This document shows, piece by piece, positions 1 through 9,549 of a stretch of DNA of 64,000 bases. Positions within the stretch are counted from its first letter, which is position 1. Each line of letters starts with the position of its first letter. Made by a program: the position numbers and the translations under genes. A model generated the notes under the pieces. It ran no database searches and was not told the origin of the DNA. It saw nothing but the letters and a program-made list of their open reading frames with translations. Source of the DNA: Corynebacterium pseudokroppenstedtii (GTDB lineage Bacteria; Actinomycetota; Actinomycetes; Mycobacteriales; Mycobacteriaceae). The DNA is taken from positions 372,001 through 436,000 of the forward strand of contig NZ_JAEUWU010000003.1 in assembly GCF_019754945.1 (NCBI RefSeq), in the 5' to 3' direction.

Positions 1-1
1 G

Positions 2-2455
2 CCGTGGACGCTGCCGTCGAACTTGGCGTTGGCTGTTAATCCGAATGTGACCTATGTCGAGGTTGAGGTGGGCAGCACCGGGCTTGACGAGTTCAAAGGT
101 CAACGCGTTCTGCTAGCCGAAGACCTCGTCGGCGCCTACAAGAAAGAACTGGGTAAGGACTATAAGGTCCTCTCCACTCACCCGGGGAGTGACCTCGTCG
201 GCCTGACCTATGAGCCGATCTTTGATTACTTCAAAGATAATCCGAATTCGTTCCAGATCCTCCCGGCGGATTACGTCACGACGGAAGATGGTACGGGTAT
301 CGTTCACCAGGCTCCGGCTTTTGGTGAAGACGATATGAACACGACGAACCAGTTTGATATCCCGCTGGTTATCCCCGTAGATGCTGACGGGAAGTTCACG
401 TCTGAGGTTCCGGATTATGAAGGCCAACTGGTCTTTGATGCGAACAAGCAGATCATCAAGGACTTAAAGAAGGCCAAGCGTATCGTGCGCCACCAGACGA
501 TCGAGCACTCGTATCCGCACTCATGGCGGTCGGGCCAGCCACTGATCTACATGGCGTTACCGTCGTGGTTTGTGTCGGTGACGAAGTTCCGCGACCGCAT
601 GGTCGAGCTCAACCACGACAAAGTTGAGTGGCTCCCAGAGCATATTCGCGACGGGCAATTCGGCAAATGGCTCGAAGGTGCCCGGGATTGGAACATCTCC
701 CGAAACCGGTACTGGGGATCGCCCATTCCCGTTTGGGTCTCGGATAACCCGGAGTATCCGCGTGTCGACGTCTACGGTTCACTTGACGAACTCGAGCGAG
801 ATTTCGGGACACGCCCCGAGTCGCTGCACCGCCCTTACATCGACGAGCTGACTCGCCCCAACCCGGACGATCCGACGGGCAAGTCGACGATGCACCGTGT
901 GCCAGAAGTTCTCGACTGCTGGTTTGAGTCGGGGTCGATGCCCTTCGCCCAGGTTCATTACCCCTTTGAGAACCAGGAATGGTTTGCAAAGCATGCTCCG
1001 GCGGATTTTGTAGTGGAGTACTCCGGCCAAACACGCGGATGGTTTTATAACATGCATGTTTTAGCAACCGCACTGTTTGATCGGCCAGCGTTCAAACGCG
1101 TCGTCGCTCACGGAATTGTGTTGGGTAATGACGGCTTGAAAATGTCGAAATCGAAGGGCAACTATCCCAACGTCAACGAAGTGTTCGACCGTGATGGATC
1201 GGATGCGATGCGCTGGTTCTTAATGACGTCGCCGATTCTTCGCGGTGGAAACCTGATCGTCACTGAGGAAGGCATTCGTGAGGGTGTGCGCCAGGCGATG
1301 CTTCCGATGTGGAATGCGTATTCATTCCTTGCTCTGTATGCGTCGAAACCGGCAGAGTGGTCGACGTCGTCGTCGAATGTTTTGGACCGTTATATCCTCG
1401 CTAAATTGCATGACACTATCGACGAGGTCACGCAGGCTTTAGACGATACTGATGTTGCGCGTGCGACGGATGGAGTGCGTTGGTTCTGTGACGCTCTGAC
1501 GAACTGGTATGTGCGCCGTTCGCGCGACCGTTTCTGGGCTGGAGATACCGTCAAGCCGGAAGCCTTTAATACTCTATATACGGTTCTTGAAACGTTGACT
1601 CGTGTGACTGCGCCACTCTTGCCGATGCTCTCGGAGGTGCTGTGGCGTGCCCTGACTGGTGGGCGTTCGGTGCATCTGGTTGATTGGCCTTCGTCGGATG
1701 TAATCCCATCAGATCCTGACCTGGTCAAGGCGATGGATGGTGTGCGGTCCGCGTGCTCGGCGGCCTCGTCGTTGCGGAAGGCTCATCACTTGCGTAACCG
1801 GTTGCCACTGCTGTCGGTGACTGTTGCGATGCCTCATTCGTCGTCCTTGGAGCCGTTTGCGGACATCATCCGCGATGAAGTCAATGTCAAGGATGTCATC
1901 TTGACCGACGACGTTAATTCCGTGGGTCGATTTGAAGCGGTTGTCAACGCTCGCGTTGCCGGCCCCCGCCTGGGCAAGGATGTCCAGAAGGCGATTAAGG
2001 CAGTGAAGGCGGGTGACTACACCGTTGACGGAGACGTTCTTCGTGCCGACGGTATTGAGCTCAAGCCCGAGGAATTCACGCGTCGTCTTGTTGCGGTGAA
2101 CCCAGACACGACTGCTGAAATCGAAGGAACCGAGGGGCTGGTGGTCATCGACACCACGATGACGCCGGAACTCGAAGTCGAAGGCTGGGCGGCCGACCGG
2201 ATCCGCGGAATTCAGGAGGCGCGCAAACAGGCAGGGTTGAACGTTTCTGACCGCATCGCGTTGACGATGTACGTCCCCGACGACAAGGTCGATATGGTGA
2301 AGTCCCAGAAGGACACCATCGCCTCTGAAGTGTTGGCGACCTCGGTCGAGATCAAGGCCGCATCGGAGGCCCCGTCCGAGGCCACGGATCTGTCGGATGG
2401 CTGCTTTGCCTCGGTGGCGGTTGATCTTCGACGCGACGACTCCGACGAGTCATAA
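2..2455 (+). CDS. ileS: Isoleucyl-tRNA synthetase, 3' part (5' end outside window)
   Basis: Class Ia aminoacyl-tRNA synthetase that charges tRNA-Ile in the cytosol and edits mischarged valine. The frame is open from base 2 and begins inside the conserved TPWTLPSN region of the catalytic/editing part, so the true start lies upstream. Supporting motifs are the [17 protein letters not shown] block, the HGIVLGNDG block and the ATP-binding KMSKS loop (LKMSKSKGN near 1139-1165), followed by the anticodon-binding helical domain with the DRYIL and [15 protein letters not shown] segments. The C-terminus ends in an acidic tail. The stop is TAA at 2453-2455, and a 13-bp sequence containing that stop is repeated directly after it. 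Family identification is secure. Confidence 0.97.
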   Translation, partial: PWTLPSNLALAVNPNVTYVEVEVGSTGLDEFKGQRVLLAEDLVGAYKKELGKDYKVLSTHPGSDLVGLTYEPIFDYFKDNPNSFQILPADYVTTEDGTGIVHQAPAFGEDDMNTTNQFDIPLVIPVDADGKFTSEVPDYEGQLVFDANKQIIKDLKKAKRIVRHQTIEHSYPHSWRSGQPLIYMALPSWFVSVTKFRDRMVELNHDKVEWLPEHIRDGQFGKWLEGARDWNISRNRYWGSPIPVWVSDNPEYPRVDVYGSLDELERDFGTRPESLHRPYIDELTRPNPDDPTGKSTMHRVPEVLDCWFESGSMPFAQVHYPFENQEWFAKHAPADFVVEYSGQTRGWFYNMHVLATALFDRPAFKRVVAHGIVLGNDGLKMSKSKGNYPNVNEVFDRDGSDAMRWFLMTSPILRGGNLIVTEEGIREGVRQAMLPMWNAYSFLALYASKPAEWSTSSSNVLDRYILAKLHDTIDEVTQALDDTDVARATDGVRWFCDALTNWYVRRSRDRFWAGDTVKPEAFNTLYTVLETLTRVTAPLLPMLSEVLWRALTGGRSVHLVDWPSSDVIPSDPDLVKAMDGVRSACSAASSLRKAHHLRNRLPLLSVTVAMPHSSSLEPFADIIRDEVNVKDVILTDDVNSVGRFEAVVNARVAGPRLGKDVQKAIKAVKAGDYTVDGDVLRADGIELKPEEFTRRLVAVNPDTTAEIEGTEGLVVIDTTMTPELEVEGWAADRIRGIQEARKQAGLNVSDRIALTMYVPDDKVDMVKSQKDTIASEVLATSVEIKAASEAPSEATDLSDGCFASVAVDLRRDDSDES

Positions 2456-2471
2456 CGGCGACGAGTCATAA
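2443..2471. repeat. 13-bp direct repeat, period 16, at the ileS stop
   Basis: The 13-mer CGACGAGTCATAA occurs at 2443-2455 and again at 2459-2471. The first copy holds the ileS stop codon. This looks like a recent small duplication by slippage; no function is implied. Confidence 0.8.
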
Positions 2472-2528
2472 GAGCGCTCTCCCACCAGGCAAGTGGCTTT
2501 AGTCTGAAAGGATGACATCTGTAGAGAT

Positions 2529-4031
2529 ATGGCGAACACCACGCACGACGATGCCAGCCAGCATCGGTGGGTTCTCCATATCGACATGGATGCTTTCTTC
2601 GCCTCGTGTGAGCAATTAACTCGGCCGACCCTGCGTGGCCGCCCGGTTTTGGTCGGCGGAGTGTCCGGTCGCGGTGTCGTCGCCGGAGCCTCCTATGAGG
2701 CCCGCGTGTTCGGTGTCCATTCGGCGATGCCCATGATGCGTGCCCGTCGCTTAGTCGGGTACTCCGGGATCACCGTGAGGCCGCGTTTTGATGTGTATAA
2801 AACCGCGTCTCGACGGGTCATGAAGATTCTTCGCGAAGAGGCCGGGCTGATTGAGCAGCTCAGTGTGGACGAAGCCTTCATGGAGCCAGACGAGCTGGGC
2901 GGCGCCACTCCCGATGAGGTCCGTCACTGGGCGGGGCATTTGAGGAAGCGCATTAGGGAGGAAACCGGGCTGCCGTCGTCGGTGGGAGCGGGAGCTGGGA
3001 AGCAGTTCGCCAAGATAGGGTCGGGTTTGGCCAAGCCCGATGGAACCTTTGTCATTCCCGTGCATGACCAGCACACAATTCTCGACCCGCTGCCGGTGCG
3101 AAAGCTGTGGGGAATTGGCCCGGTAGCCGAAGCTAAATTGGCCGACATCGGAGTGAGGACGATCGAGCAATTCGCCCGTATGTCCAGAACCGATGTGGAA
3201 ATGACGTTGGGGAAAACGAATGGGCCAGCCTTGTGGTTGCTTGCTCAGGGGCATGATCCACGCCCTGTTGCGCCGCGGGCGGAAGCGAAGCAAGTGTCGT
3301 CGGAATCGACGTTCAGCGACGACGTCACCACCCTGGATGGGGTGGACGAGGGCATACGCGCGGCCTTGACGAAGGCCCACCGTCGCCTCATGAATGATGG
3401 CCGTGGGGCCCGCACGGTGACGGTCAAGCTTAAACGGGCCGATTTCGAGCAGCACACACGGTCAGAAACACTTCCTTTTTCGACGACGGATTGGGACGTG
3501 CTATACCGCGTGGCCAGCCGCCTCGCCGCCGATCCTGCTGTTTTTGGTGCTGTTCGCCTGGTTGGGGTGTCCCTCTCAGGGCTGGAATCTGCTCGCCAGG
3601 AAGCATTGTTCCCGGATCTCGATCCGTCACAGGGAGCAGACTATCGAGCCCTTACGGAGGCTGATAGTGATTTCGAAGCAGGAGTTGTCTCAGCGGCGAA
3701 TACTCCGACGGCGTCCGTCGATAGTGACGAACTCGTGGATGCCTCGACGGAAGAGGACTCGGAGAAATCTGGGTTCGATGGTGCTCCGACGGATGCACCC
3801 CACACGGAAACATCTGTGTGGCCTGCGACGATCGATGTTTATCATCCTGAGTACGGCCATGGGTGGGTCCAAGGTTCGGGGCATGGAGTGGTGAGTGTTC
3901 GGTTCGAAACGCGCACGACGGGGAAAGGGCCGGTACGAAGCTTTCCAGTCGATACGCCGGAGCTCACTCGTGCAAATCCCATCGATAGCCTCGAGTGGGG
4001 CGATTGGCTAGGGCTAGCTGATGGTGAATGA
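2529..4031 (+). CDS. dinB: DNA polymerase IV (Y-family), long form
   Basis: Y-family translesion polymerase that copies past damaged bases. The N-terminus has the catalytic motif HIDMDAFFASCEQ (residues 17-29), then the GVVAGASYEAR block and the second carboxylate motif SVDEAFME. A helix-hairpin-helix and little-finger domain follow. At 500 residues it is longer than the usual 350 or so: after about residue 370 comes an acidic, low-complexity stretch and then a C-terminal module (DVYHPEYGHGWVQGSG onward) that I know from other actinobacterial DinP proteins. The start ATG at 2529 is preceded by a GAAAGG-type site at somewhat long spacing. The stop abuts the stop of convergent ansA with no bases between. 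Confidence 0.93.
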   Translation: MANTTHDDASQHRWVLHIDMDAFFASCEQLTRPTLRGRPVLVGGVSGRGVVAGASYEARVFGVHSAMPMMRARRLVGYSGITVRPRFDVYKTASRRVMKILREEAGLIEQLSVDEAFMEPDELGGATPDEVRHWAGHLRKRIREETGLPSSVGAGAGKQFAKIGSGLAKPDGTFVIPVHDQHTILDPLPVRKLWGIGPVAEAKLADIGVRTIEQFARMSRTDVEMTLGKTNGPALWLLAQGHDPRPVAPRAEAKQVSSESTFSDDVTTLDGVDEGIRAALTKAHRRLMNDGRGARTVTVKLKRADFEQHTRSETLPFSTTDWDVLYRVASRLAADPAVFGAVRLVGVSLSGLESARQEALFPDLDPSQGADYRALTEADSDFEAGVVSAANTPTASVDSDELVDASTEEDSEKSGFDGAPTDAPHTETSVWPATIDVYHPEYGHGWVQGSGHGVVSVRFETRTTGKGPVRSFPVDTPELTRANPIDSLEWGDWLGLADGE

Positions 4032-5033
4032 TTACACGTCAAATAACGTTTGCGGATGGACCTCAGCGTCAATGGCTGCAGCAAGGATAATTCGCGCTTG
4101 ACCAGCATGAACGGACCCGGCACCGATAACGCCCTGCCGAGAGAGAGTCAGCCCGCCGCCGTCGCCACCGTATAGGGGATTGACGTTTCCTCGCGGGACA
4201 CGGCTCGCCATCACGACAGGAATTCCCTGTTTCAGCGCGGATGTGATCGCCGTCGCTAAGGCGTCGCCGACATTTCCCGCGCCCATGCCCTCGATAACGA
4301 GTCCCTCGGTGCCGGCGTCGATAGCCGCGTTTAGCAGGCTTGCGTCGGCTCCAGGGTATGCCGGAATGATGTCGACACGATGTCCTGCGAATGTGACCTT
4401 GGGTAACGGGCGTGGCCGTGGTGGTTCGTCGGGTGCGTTGGTCGCAAAAGCAAGCGGATCGGATGTGTGCCATTTCACCGCTCCACGTGCGGGAATGACC
4501 GCATGTCCGAAGACGATCAGCACTCCAATGTCGCGAGCAGAATTATCTGTTGCGATGACGATTGATTCGAATAAGTTCCCGGGCCCGTCGGCCTCGGGGT
4601 GGTCGGCGGGTCGTTGTGCACCAGTGAAAATGACCGGACGGGAATCATTGTGAACAATATCTGCCGCGATAGCTGATTCCTCCATCGAGTCGGTTCCGTG
4701 CGTAACGACGACACCGGTGACCTCAGGGCCGCTGAGCGCCTCTTTAATAGCCGCATTGATAGTGTCGTAATCGTCGAATGTGATTGAGGAGCTGTCGAGC
4801 TGGGCGATGTCACGCGCTTCGACGATGACATTGCCCTCAAAGCGTTGAACTACCGGATCGACGATTTCCTGCGTCGACAACGTCGGCACTAGTGCCCCGG
4901 ACGAGTCGTGGGTGCAGGAAATCGTGCCCCCGGTGCCGAGGACAACAATGCGTGGGGGTGTGGCAGAGGGCTGACCGGGCGTCTCCTGCGGTGACGCGGT
5001 CACGTCGTCGGGTGTGCTCGCTGAAACTGGCAT
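4032..5033 (-). CDS. ansA: L-asparaginase
   Basis: Hydrolyses L-asparagine to aspartate and ammonia. The first catalytic-threonine signature is VLGTGGTISC near residues 31-40 and the second is VVTHGTDSMEE, both diagnostic of the bacterial asparaginase/glutaminase family. The 333-residue length is typical. I see no clear signal peptide: the N-terminus is a short Ser/Thr/Pro-rich segment, so a cytosolic enzyme is likely. Start ATG at 5033 has GGAAGTAGG about nine bases upstream. It is transcribed toward dinB, and its stop directly abuts the dinB stop. Confidence 0.93.
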   Translation of the reverse strand: MPVSASTPDDVTASPQETPGQPSATPPRIVVLGTGGTISCTHDSSGALVPTLSTQEIVDPVVQRFEGNVIVEARDIAQLDSSSITFDDYDTINAAIKEALSGPEVTGVVVTHGTDSMEESAIAADIVHNDSRPVIFTGAQRPADHPEADGPGNLFESIVIATDNSARDIGVLIVFGHAVIPARGAVKWHTSDPLAFATNAPDEPPRPRPLPKVTFAGHRVDIIPAYPGADASLLNAAIDAGTEGLVIEGMGAGNVGDALATAITSALKQGIPVVMASRVPRGNVNPLYGGDGGGLTLSRQGVIGAGSVHAGQARIILAAAIDAEVHPQTLFDV

Positions 5034-5043
5034 GATGTGTAAC

Positions 5044-5982
5044 CTACTTCCACGTCATCGCACGCTGGTTCTTTTGAATAATCGACGTCCCGCCCGCCGT
5101 TGAGTTTTTCTCGGGTGCGGGCGACTTGTCGTCAGACTGTCCGCTGGTGTCGCCGGCATAGGTCGTGATCGTCGTGGTGTCGATGGAGCCCTTGACCGGG
5201 ATCGGCTTCGTCAGGTCAACGGTGACTGTGCCGACGTGGGTGCTGGTCGACGAGTCTTTGACATCCAGTGAGCCCTTCGTATCGGACGGCACATCAGGCG
5301 CTTCCGAGAGGGAGAGGGACGTGGTACTTGGGCGTTGTTGAACGCTGGCCTCGAGTTCGACGGTATTGCCGTTATGGTTCTTCAGTGTGTAGGTAATCGT
5401 CTTCACTGCAGGTGAAGGGTCGTTTACTTTAATCCGGACGTCCCATTGAGCCCCGATGCCCACCGGATCAGTGGGGAACACGACGGGGGTAGAGAGGTAT
5501 TGTGTGAGCGCGCGTTCAATGGAGGCGCGCGCGGTTTCCGTCGCCTTCTCAGGGGCAGTGAAGGTTGCTTCAGACTTAATGCCGCTGGGGGAATTATTCG
5601 TCTTCAGTGTGAACCCTTGGGCGGTCGCAATATCGGAATTGAGCTTGTCGTTAGACCCAGTCGGTTTTCCGAGTGTGATGGTGTCCCGTTTCGCGGTGTA
5701 GGGCAGCGTCATCGTCGTGGACGTCACGTCCGGCACCTTGTCGGCATTGGTTTCCTGCCCGAATCCTTGTGTCACGTCCATCGTTCCGTGCTGGTCAGAG
5801 TCACTGAGGTCATATGTGAGCTTCGACTGCGGTTGTTCCCCGGGCTTTGTCACAGTAACGACGGTTGCCTCCAGGTTCACGGTGGCGGAATTCTGTTTTT
5901 TAGCGTCGTTACTATCTGAGCCACAACCTGTCGCGAATAAGAGGAGTATGGCACTTCCAGCGGCAGCGATTCGACGGAGCAT
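5044..5982 (-). CDS. Secreted lipoprotein, unknown function
   Basis: A predicted exported lipoprotein of 312 residues when read from ATG 5982. The N-terminus MLRRIAAAG, a hydrophobic stretch ILLLF, then ATGC forms a lipobox with the lipid-modified cysteine at residue 20. The rest is a beta-rich Thr/Ser/Asp-rich domain with segments such as VGIGAQWDVRIKV that resemble DUF6263-type actinobacterial lipoproteins; that comparison is from memory and tentative. The open frame runs back to 6096, but that extension would put charged residues before the signal peptide and run into lspA upstream DNA, so 5982 is preferred. It lies just upstream of ansA on the same strand (10-bp gap) and may be co-transcribed with it. 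Confidence 0.72.
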   Translation of the reverse strand: MLRRIAAAGSAILLLFATGCGSDSNDAKKQNSATVNLEATVVTVTKPGEQPQSKLTYDLSDSDQHGTMDVTQGFGQETNADKVPDVTSTTMTLPYTAKRDTITLGKPTGSNDKLNSDIATAQGFTLKTNNSPSGIKSEATFTAPEKATETARASIERALTQYLSTPVVFPTDPVGIGAQWDVRIKVNDPSPAVKTITYTLKNHNGNTVELEASVQQRPSTTSLSLSEAPDVPSDTKGSLDVKDSSTSTHVGTVTVDLTKPIPVKGSIDTTTITTYAGDTSGQSDDKSPAPEKNSTAGGTSIIQKNQRAMTWK

Positions 5983-6057
5983 GACATTCACGTCGTCAAT
6001 TTTACCGACGACCCTGGACATGACGTAGCGGCATGGGGTGATAGGGCGACACTCCGT

Positions 6058-6063
6058 TACTAT
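6058..6063 (+). promoter_or_regulatory. -10 box for leaderless lspA
   Basis: TACTAT fits TANNNT and lies 7 nt before GTG 6071, so the transcript would begin at or next to the start codon. No Shine-Dalgarno sequence is visible there. Confidence 0.55.
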
Positions 6064-6070
6064 GGTCTGC

Positions 6071-6538
6071 GTGAATCGATGGATTGTCCTGGGCATCGTG
6101 ACGGCGGTGGCGATTGTTGATCAACTGGTGAAATCGCTCCTTGTGGCGGTTCTTACACCCGGACACGCGTATACGATCATTCCGGGTTTTCGTCTGTACC
6201 TCATCCGTAATTCGGGGGCAGCCTTTAGTATGGGCAGCAGTGCAACGATCGTGTTCACCGTGATCCAGGTCCTCGCCGTCATCGCCGTGCTGGTGTGGGC
6301 CCCACGCATGAAGGCGAGGTGGGAAACGTTAGCCTTCGGTCTGATCGGTGGCGGTGCGCTGGGTAATCTTCTGGATCGCCTTTTTCGGAGTCCCGGTTTC
6401 GGCGTCGGGCACGTGGTGGACTTCATTTCGGTGGGTCGTTTCGCAATTTTCAATCTGGCAGATTCGGCGATCACCATTGGCGTGGTGCTTTATATTGCTG
6501 GGGTTCTCTTCGGTGGTAGACAGAGGGAAGCGCAATAA
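6071..6538 (+). CDS. lspA: Lipoprotein signal peptidase (signal peptidase II)
   Basis: Membrane aspartyl protease that cuts the signal peptide from diacylglyceryl-modified prolipoproteins, acting after Lgt (also in this window). Four hydrophobic segments are visible. The family motifs NSGAAFSMG, GNLLDRL (first catalytic Asp) and NLADSAI (second catalytic Asp) are intact. I place the start at GTG 6071, giving 155 residues, the usual length, because a TACTAT box sits 7 nt upstream; the open frame continues to a GTG at 6038 and an ATG at 6062. It is followed after 7 nt by rluD, the common actinobacterial arrangement. Confidence 0.95.
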   Translation: MNRWIVLGIVTAVAIVDQLVKSLLVAVLTPGHAYTIIPGFRLYLIRNSGAAFSMGSSATIVFTVIQVLAVIAVLVWAPRMKARWETLAFGLIGGGALGNLLDRLFRSPGFGVGHVVDFISVGRFAIFNLADSAITIGVVLYIAGVLFGGRQREAQ

Positions 6539-6545
6539 TAGGTAG

Positions 6546-7499
6546 GTGAGTGAAATAATGCGTGATTCTCGGCGCATGCCTGTTCCCGTGGGGCTTGACG
6601 GTCTCCGCGTCGATTCGGGCTTGTCAAAGTTACTCGGCCTATCTCGCACGGTTGTTGCCGATCTCGCATCATCGGGAGACATTCTTATCGACGGTGTTCC
6701 TGCTTCTAAATCCGATCGCTTGACGACGGATTCGTGGTTGGATGTCACTCTGCCGGAGTCGCGATCGATCGCAGATGAGCCTGCCCGTGAGGTTGAGGGC
6801 ATGGACATTCTGTACAGCGATAGCGACGTCATCGTCGTTGATAAGCCGGTAGGGGTGGCTGCTCATCCGACGATGGGGTGGGATGGCCCGACCGTGACCT
6901 CAGGACTGCGTGCCGCTGGATTTCGCGTGTCGACATCGGGGCCGCCGGAGAGGCAAGGCATTGTCCAGCGCCTCGATGTGGGCACGTCCGGAGTCATGAT
7001 TGTTGCGGCGTCGGAGCGGGCATATTCGCTGCTCAAGCAGTCGTTTCGGGATCGCACCGTCGATAAGACGTACCACGCCCTGGTCCAAGGACATCCAGAC
7101 CCGACGGTGGGCACGATTGATGCGCCTATCGCTCGGCATCCTGGTGCAGGGTGGAAGTTTGCCGTCCGTTCGGACGGCAAACGAGCGGTAACGCATTATT
7201 CGACCATGGAGGCTTTTCGGGAAGCGACGTTGGTGTCGGTTCATCTCGAAACGGGGCGGACGCATCAGATCCGCGTCCACTTCTCTGCGCTGCATCACCC
7301 GTGTTGCGGTGACCCGATGTATGGGTCTGATCCGAAGTTGACTGAGCATTTGGGCCTGTCACGGCAGTGGCTCCATGCGGTTTCCTTAGGCTTTACCCAC
7401 CCTGATGGCCATTACATGGTGGTGGAATCCCCGTATCCTGCGGATTTGGATCACGCTTTAACCACGCTCCGGCGTGATAACGGGATGCTTGATGGATAG
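6546..7499 (+). CDS. rluD: RluD-type 23S rRNA pseudouridine synthase
   Basis: Converts uridines in large-subunit rRNA to pseudouridine. An N-terminal S4 RNA-binding domain (about residues 19-80, with the [14 protein letters not shown] start) precedes the catalytic domain. The catalytic aspartate is in [13 protein letters not shown], and the [10 protein letters not shown] motif near residue 238 is intact. The 317-residue length is typical. The start is GTG 6546. The downstream gene overlaps its 3' end by 8 nt, which suggests translational coupling. Confidence 0.94.
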   Translation: MSEIMRDSRRMPVPVGLDGLRVDSGLSKLLGLSRTVVADLASSGDILIDGVPASKSDRLTTDSWLDVTLPESRSIADEPAREVEGMDILYSDSDVIVVDKPVGVAAHPTMGWDGPTVTSGLRAAGFRVSTSGPPERQGIVQRLDVGTSGVMIVAASERAYSLLKQSFRDRTVDKTYHALVQGHPDPTVGTIDAPIARHPGAGWKFAVRSDGKRAVTHYSTMEAFREATLVSVHLETGRTHQIRVHFSALHHPCCGDPMYGSDPKLTEHLGLSRQWLHAVSLGFTHPDGHYMVVESPYPADLDHALTTLRRDNGMLDG

Positions 7500-8601
7500 C
7501 CACAACCGTCATAGCTATGACCCACGCAGTCACAACCGGCACCGCCGTGGATCCACATCGCGACGTTCTGGGTCGGGAGCATGGGTTCCAGGTGCGGGGC
7601 GTTCGCCGTCGCTTTCCTCGGTGAAGGCTGATGAGTGGGCTTCACCTAGCGCTTCTCCATCTGCGCAGCCGTCATCCGCGTCGTTTCAATCCGCGTCGCC
7701 TCCTTCGACGGCTCCTTCGTCGAATGTTTCTTCGTCATCTTCGTCGACCGCTTTTTCCTCGTCGACCAGCCGTATTAATTGGGGAGCTCAACGTCCCGGT
7801 TCCGTCACTAAAGACCCGTTATCTGAGGTCTCAGACCGGAGTCGGGATCAGACGTCGGAGGCCAGCCCTGCAAAGGCTGCTGGTGAGCGCAGCATGGGAT
7901 GGAATATTGCTGCCCTAGTGGCAGTCGGCCTGTTGGTGACCGTTTTTATCATTATGATGGTCCGTCCGGATACCACCTCATCGACCATGGCGATCAATGG
8001 CGACACGCTTGGCCCCGAGGATGAAACCATGGCGCAGTATCAGCAGCGCTCGGATGCGACGCTGCAGTCTGAGACCGCTGAGAGTGACAAGGCGAATAAC
8101 GGTTCGGATAGTACGGGGCACCAGACGTCATCCGGTCGGGGGGCGAAAGACAGTAAACACTGGGCGTTAGTGACCTTCAATCCGCCAACAACACCCGCGA
8201 AAGCCACGGAAGCCTTGGAAGGCAGCAATGTCAGAGCGGGGTCGGTGTTGGTAGGGCCGGGGGTGGTTTCCGGAATTCCCAATCCGACTCCCGGGTATCC
8301 GCTGGAGAAACTATTTTCTGACCAGGTGCAGTGGGCCAATGAGCTCGAAGACACGTCCAACGACGACGAGATCCCCGGTGTCATTGTGTATGGGACATTG
8401 GATCAGCTTCGGGCTATCCGGAAGAAGACGTTTGCTGTGGAAGCGCTGCCTTCCGATGCTGTGTGGGGGCGGATCGGAGTAAGAAATCCTACTATTGCGG
8501 GTGTTGAGGATTTTCCGAATGCAGCTCAAGATTCGACGACATCTCAGGATGATGTGAACCCCATTACTCTTCCTTCACCCACTGGTGACCGTCGTCTGTA
8601 A
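7492..8601 (+). CDS. Ser-rich single-pass membrane protein, unknown function
   Basis: Not recognised. Read from ATG 7492 it has 369 residues, and this start overlaps the rluD stop by 8 nt. The first 140 residues are Arg/His-rich and then dominated by Ser, Pro and Thr, as in intrinsically disordered segments. One clear hydrophobic helix follows ([20 protein letters not shown]). After it comes another low-complexity stretch and a more ordered C-terminal domain beginning near [10 protein letters not shown], which repeats the theme of strands and turns with many Gly and Pro. The topology suggests a disordered cytoplasmic N-terminus and an extracytoplasmic C-terminal domain. An upstream GTG at 7474 is an alternative start. 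Confidence 0.7.
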   Translation: MDSHNRHSYDPRSHNRHRRGSTSRRSGSGAWVPGAGRSPSLSSVKADEWASPSASPSAQPSSASFQSASPPSTAPSSNVSSSSSSTAFSSSTSRINWGAQRPGSVTKDPLSEVSDRSRDQTSEASPAKAAGERSMGWNIAALVAVGLLVTVFIIMMVRPDTTSSTMAINGDTLGPEDETMAQYQQRSDATLQSETAESDKANNGSDSTGHQTSSGRGAKDSKHWALVTFNPPTTPAKATEALEGSNVRAGSVLVGPGVVSGIPNPTPGYPLEKLFSDQVQWANELEDTSNDDEIPGVIVYGTLDQLRAIRKKTFAVEALPSDAVWGRIGVRNPTIAGVEDFPNAAQDSTTSQDDVNPITLPSPTGDRRL

Positions 8602-8619
8602 AGAGTCTTAGGTCTCCGC

Positions 8620-8625
8620 TACCAT
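8620..8625 (+). promoter_or_regulatory. -10 box for leaderless rarD
   Basis: TACCAT, then 7 nt, then GTG 8633. There is no purine-rich ribosome site before the GTG. Confidence 0.5.
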
Positions 8626-8632
8626 CATTCAC

Positions 8633-9511
8633 GTGTTATGGGCCTGGGCATGTTACGTGTTGTGGGGACTGTTCCCCGCGTTCTTTCCTCTTCTCAAACC
8701 GGCGTCGCCTCTGGAAATCTTGGCGCACCGATTTGTATGGACCCTCGTTTTCATGCTCGCCATCGTGCTGTTCAGCGGACAGCTCAAGAAACTACTAAGG
8801 ATTCCTTGGCGAGTATGGGTGACGGTGTTTGCCGCCGCGGTGCTCATCGCAGTGAACTGGGGGACCTACATTGTGGCGGTTAATTCGGACCACGTCGCCG
8901 ATGCCGCGCTGGGCTATTTCATCAACCCTCTAGTCAGCGTTCTTCTCGGGGTATTTTTCTTGGCGGAACGGCTCCGTCCGCTGCAGTGGCTATCCGTCGG
9001 AATTGCCGTGGTAGCGGTCGCTGTTCTCACCGTTGACCTGGGGCATCCTCCCGTTATTTCGTTGGCCCTCGCATTCAGTTTTGGCTTCTATGGCTTGCTG
9101 AAAAAACGAGTTCCCCTGACTCCAATGATTTCTCTAACGTGTGAAACGTTATGTATTGCGCCAGTCGCGACCGTGTATTTGCTCATTCTGGGCCAGCAAC
9201 ACGACGGAACATTCACCACAGAGGGAATCAGCCACACCTTATTGCTGATGACAGCCGGGATCGTCACAGCCGTGCCCTTGCTGCTCTTTGGGTACGCGGC
9301 CCAGCAGATTTCACTGACATCCTTGGGAATGCTGCAGTATCTCACCCCCGTTTTGCAGATGCTGTGGGCCGTTTTCGTGACACAGGAATCGTTCAGCCTT
9401 GGCCGGTGGCTCGGTTTCATCATTATTTGGATTAGCGTCGGATTCTTCGTCACAGACTTGGCCTTGATGTCACGAAAACGGGTACATCGCGTGCGTGCCG
9501 CGTCGTCGTAA
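8633..9511 (+). CDS. rarD: RarD/EamA-family drug-metabolite transporter
   Basis: Polytopic inner-membrane protein of the drug/metabolite transporter superfamily, RarD branch; substrate unknown. About ten transmembrane helices are visible across 292 residues, in the two EamA repeats. Branch-typical sequences include YVLWGLFPAFFPLL at the N-terminus, the NWGTYIVAVNSDHVADAALGYFINPL region and YLTPVLQMLWAVF in the second repeat. The GTG start at 8633 is close to the first helix and preceded by a TACCAT box, consistent with a leaderless message. The C-terminal tail is short and basic. Confidence 0.9.
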   Translation: MLWAWACYVLWGLFPAFFPLLKPASPLEILAHRFVWTLVFMLAIVLFSGQLKKLLRIPWRVWVTVFAAAVLIAVNWGTYIVAVNSDHVADAALGYFINPLVSVLLGVFFLAERLRPLQWLSVGIAVVAVAVLTVDLGHPPVISLALAFSFGFYGLLKKRVPLTPMISLTCETLCIAPVATVYLLILGQQHDGTFTTEGISHTLLLMTAGIVTAVPLLLFGYAAQQISLTSLGMLQYLTPVLQMLWAVFVTQESFSLGRWLGFIIIWISVGFFVTDLALMSRKRVHRVRAASS

Positions 9512-9549
9512 TCGTCGCTGGTGGGGGCCTTCGGGTCAAGACCTTTTAC